Below, piece by piece: positions 63,959-64,000 of a stretch of 64,000 nt of DNA; the first letter of the stretch is position 1; each line of letters begins with the position of its first letter. The notes beneath the pieces were generated by a model. That model was not told where the DNA came from. It did not search any database and worked only from the letters and a program-made list of their open reading frames with translations. A program made the position numbers and the translations under genes. This DNA comes from Streptomyces sp. CB01635 (lineage in GTDB: Bacteria > Actinomycetota > Actinomycetes > Streptomycetales > Streptomycetaceae): positions 124,001-188,000 of the forward strand of contig NZ_NNBL01000005.1 in the NCBI RefSeq assembly GCF_002803065.1, read 5' to 3'.

Positions 63959-64000
63959 ATGTCCTCGAAGCGACGGCGCAAGAAGAAGGCTCGCCGCAAG
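63959..64000 (+). CDS. short basic protein, probably ribosomal protein bL37 (3' end outside window)
   Basis: Only the first 14 codons are visible, MSSKRRRKKKARRK, after a strong GGGAGGT site (63948-63954) five bases before the ATG. Very short Lys/Arg-rich proteins of about 24 residues starting like this are conserved in actinobacteria; the mycobacterial counterpart has been identified as large-subunit protein bL37. The match is from memory and only half the gene is visible. Confidence 0.55.
   Translation, partial: MSSKRRRKKKARRK

Overview
The window is about 72% GC with strong third-position GC bias, frequent GTG/TTG starts, AGGAG-type ribosome sites, Tat and lipoprotein exports, an orphan SpoIIE-type phosphatase and a SigB-class sigma factor. 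This is chromosomal DNA of a Streptomyces or a very close relative. It carries about 55 genes, one tRNA (initiator tRNA-Met), one IS200/IS605-family element with tnpB only, and several decayed genes. I saw no CRISPR array, rRNA, prophage or large mobile island.

Layout. 1-6.4 kb: the end of a TetR regulator, two SAM methyltransferases, a D,D-carboxypeptidase and a PAS-GAF-PP2C-ATPase phosphatase. 6.4-13.7 kb: an amine-use locus. A flavin monoamine oxidase and an unusual XRE-TetR hybrid regulator run leftward; an APC permease, an acyl-CoA dehydrogenase and an NDP-forming acyl-CoA synthetase run rightward. The shared promoter carries a repeated motif. 13.7-21.2 kb: a Tat-exported phospholipase C, a STAND/TPR ATPase, remnants of a response regulator and a membrane protein, a KimA-like potassium transporter, a lone F0 subunit b homologue and tRNA-fMet. 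21.2-30.7 kb: NADP-ferredoxin reductase with an iron-box-like palindrome, hydrolases, a MarR/MFS pair with tandem operators, an SDR, a PNPOx-like protein, a SigB-class sigma factor with a broken PRC-barrel gene behind it, and a small secreted protein.

30.7-47.9 kb is a polysaccharide-use region. A LacI regulator, a secreted GH2/GH5-like glycosidase with a discoidin domain, a DUF1996 secreted protein and a Tat-exported GH55 exo-beta-1,3-glucanase share a GAGAGCGCTCTC-like palindrome present three times. Beyond a sulfite-oxidase-like enzyme lies a coupled operon of sugar-binding protein, two permeases and GH1 beta-glucosidase, divergent from a ROK regulator. A GH87-like alpha-1,3-glucanase with a TTA (bldA) codon follows. 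Together this looks like secreted depolymerisation of beta- and alpha-1,3-glucans (fungal wall or laminarin type), oligosaccharide import, and cytoplasmic hydrolysis.

47.9-64 kb: a DUF2236 oxygenase, a lysA-type decarboxylase beside a PucR regulator and an APC permease, a TnpB element that has split a GNAT acetyltransferase gene, a methyltransferase with a His-rich N terminus opposite an XRE-cupin regulator with an Asp-rich repeat, a HTH-TOBE protein, a second PucR regulator, an MFS remnant, an SGNH hydrolase and a TetR regulator. The window ends inside a very short basic gene that is probably ribosomal protein bL37.

No clearly new defence or conflict system is visible. The strongest candidates for new biology are the XRE-TetR controlled amine locus, the three-operator LacI glucan regulon, the TnpB element whose predicted guide points back at the gene it split, and several clean unassigned operators. 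All functions are read from sequence motifs and memory of protein families; no searches were run.
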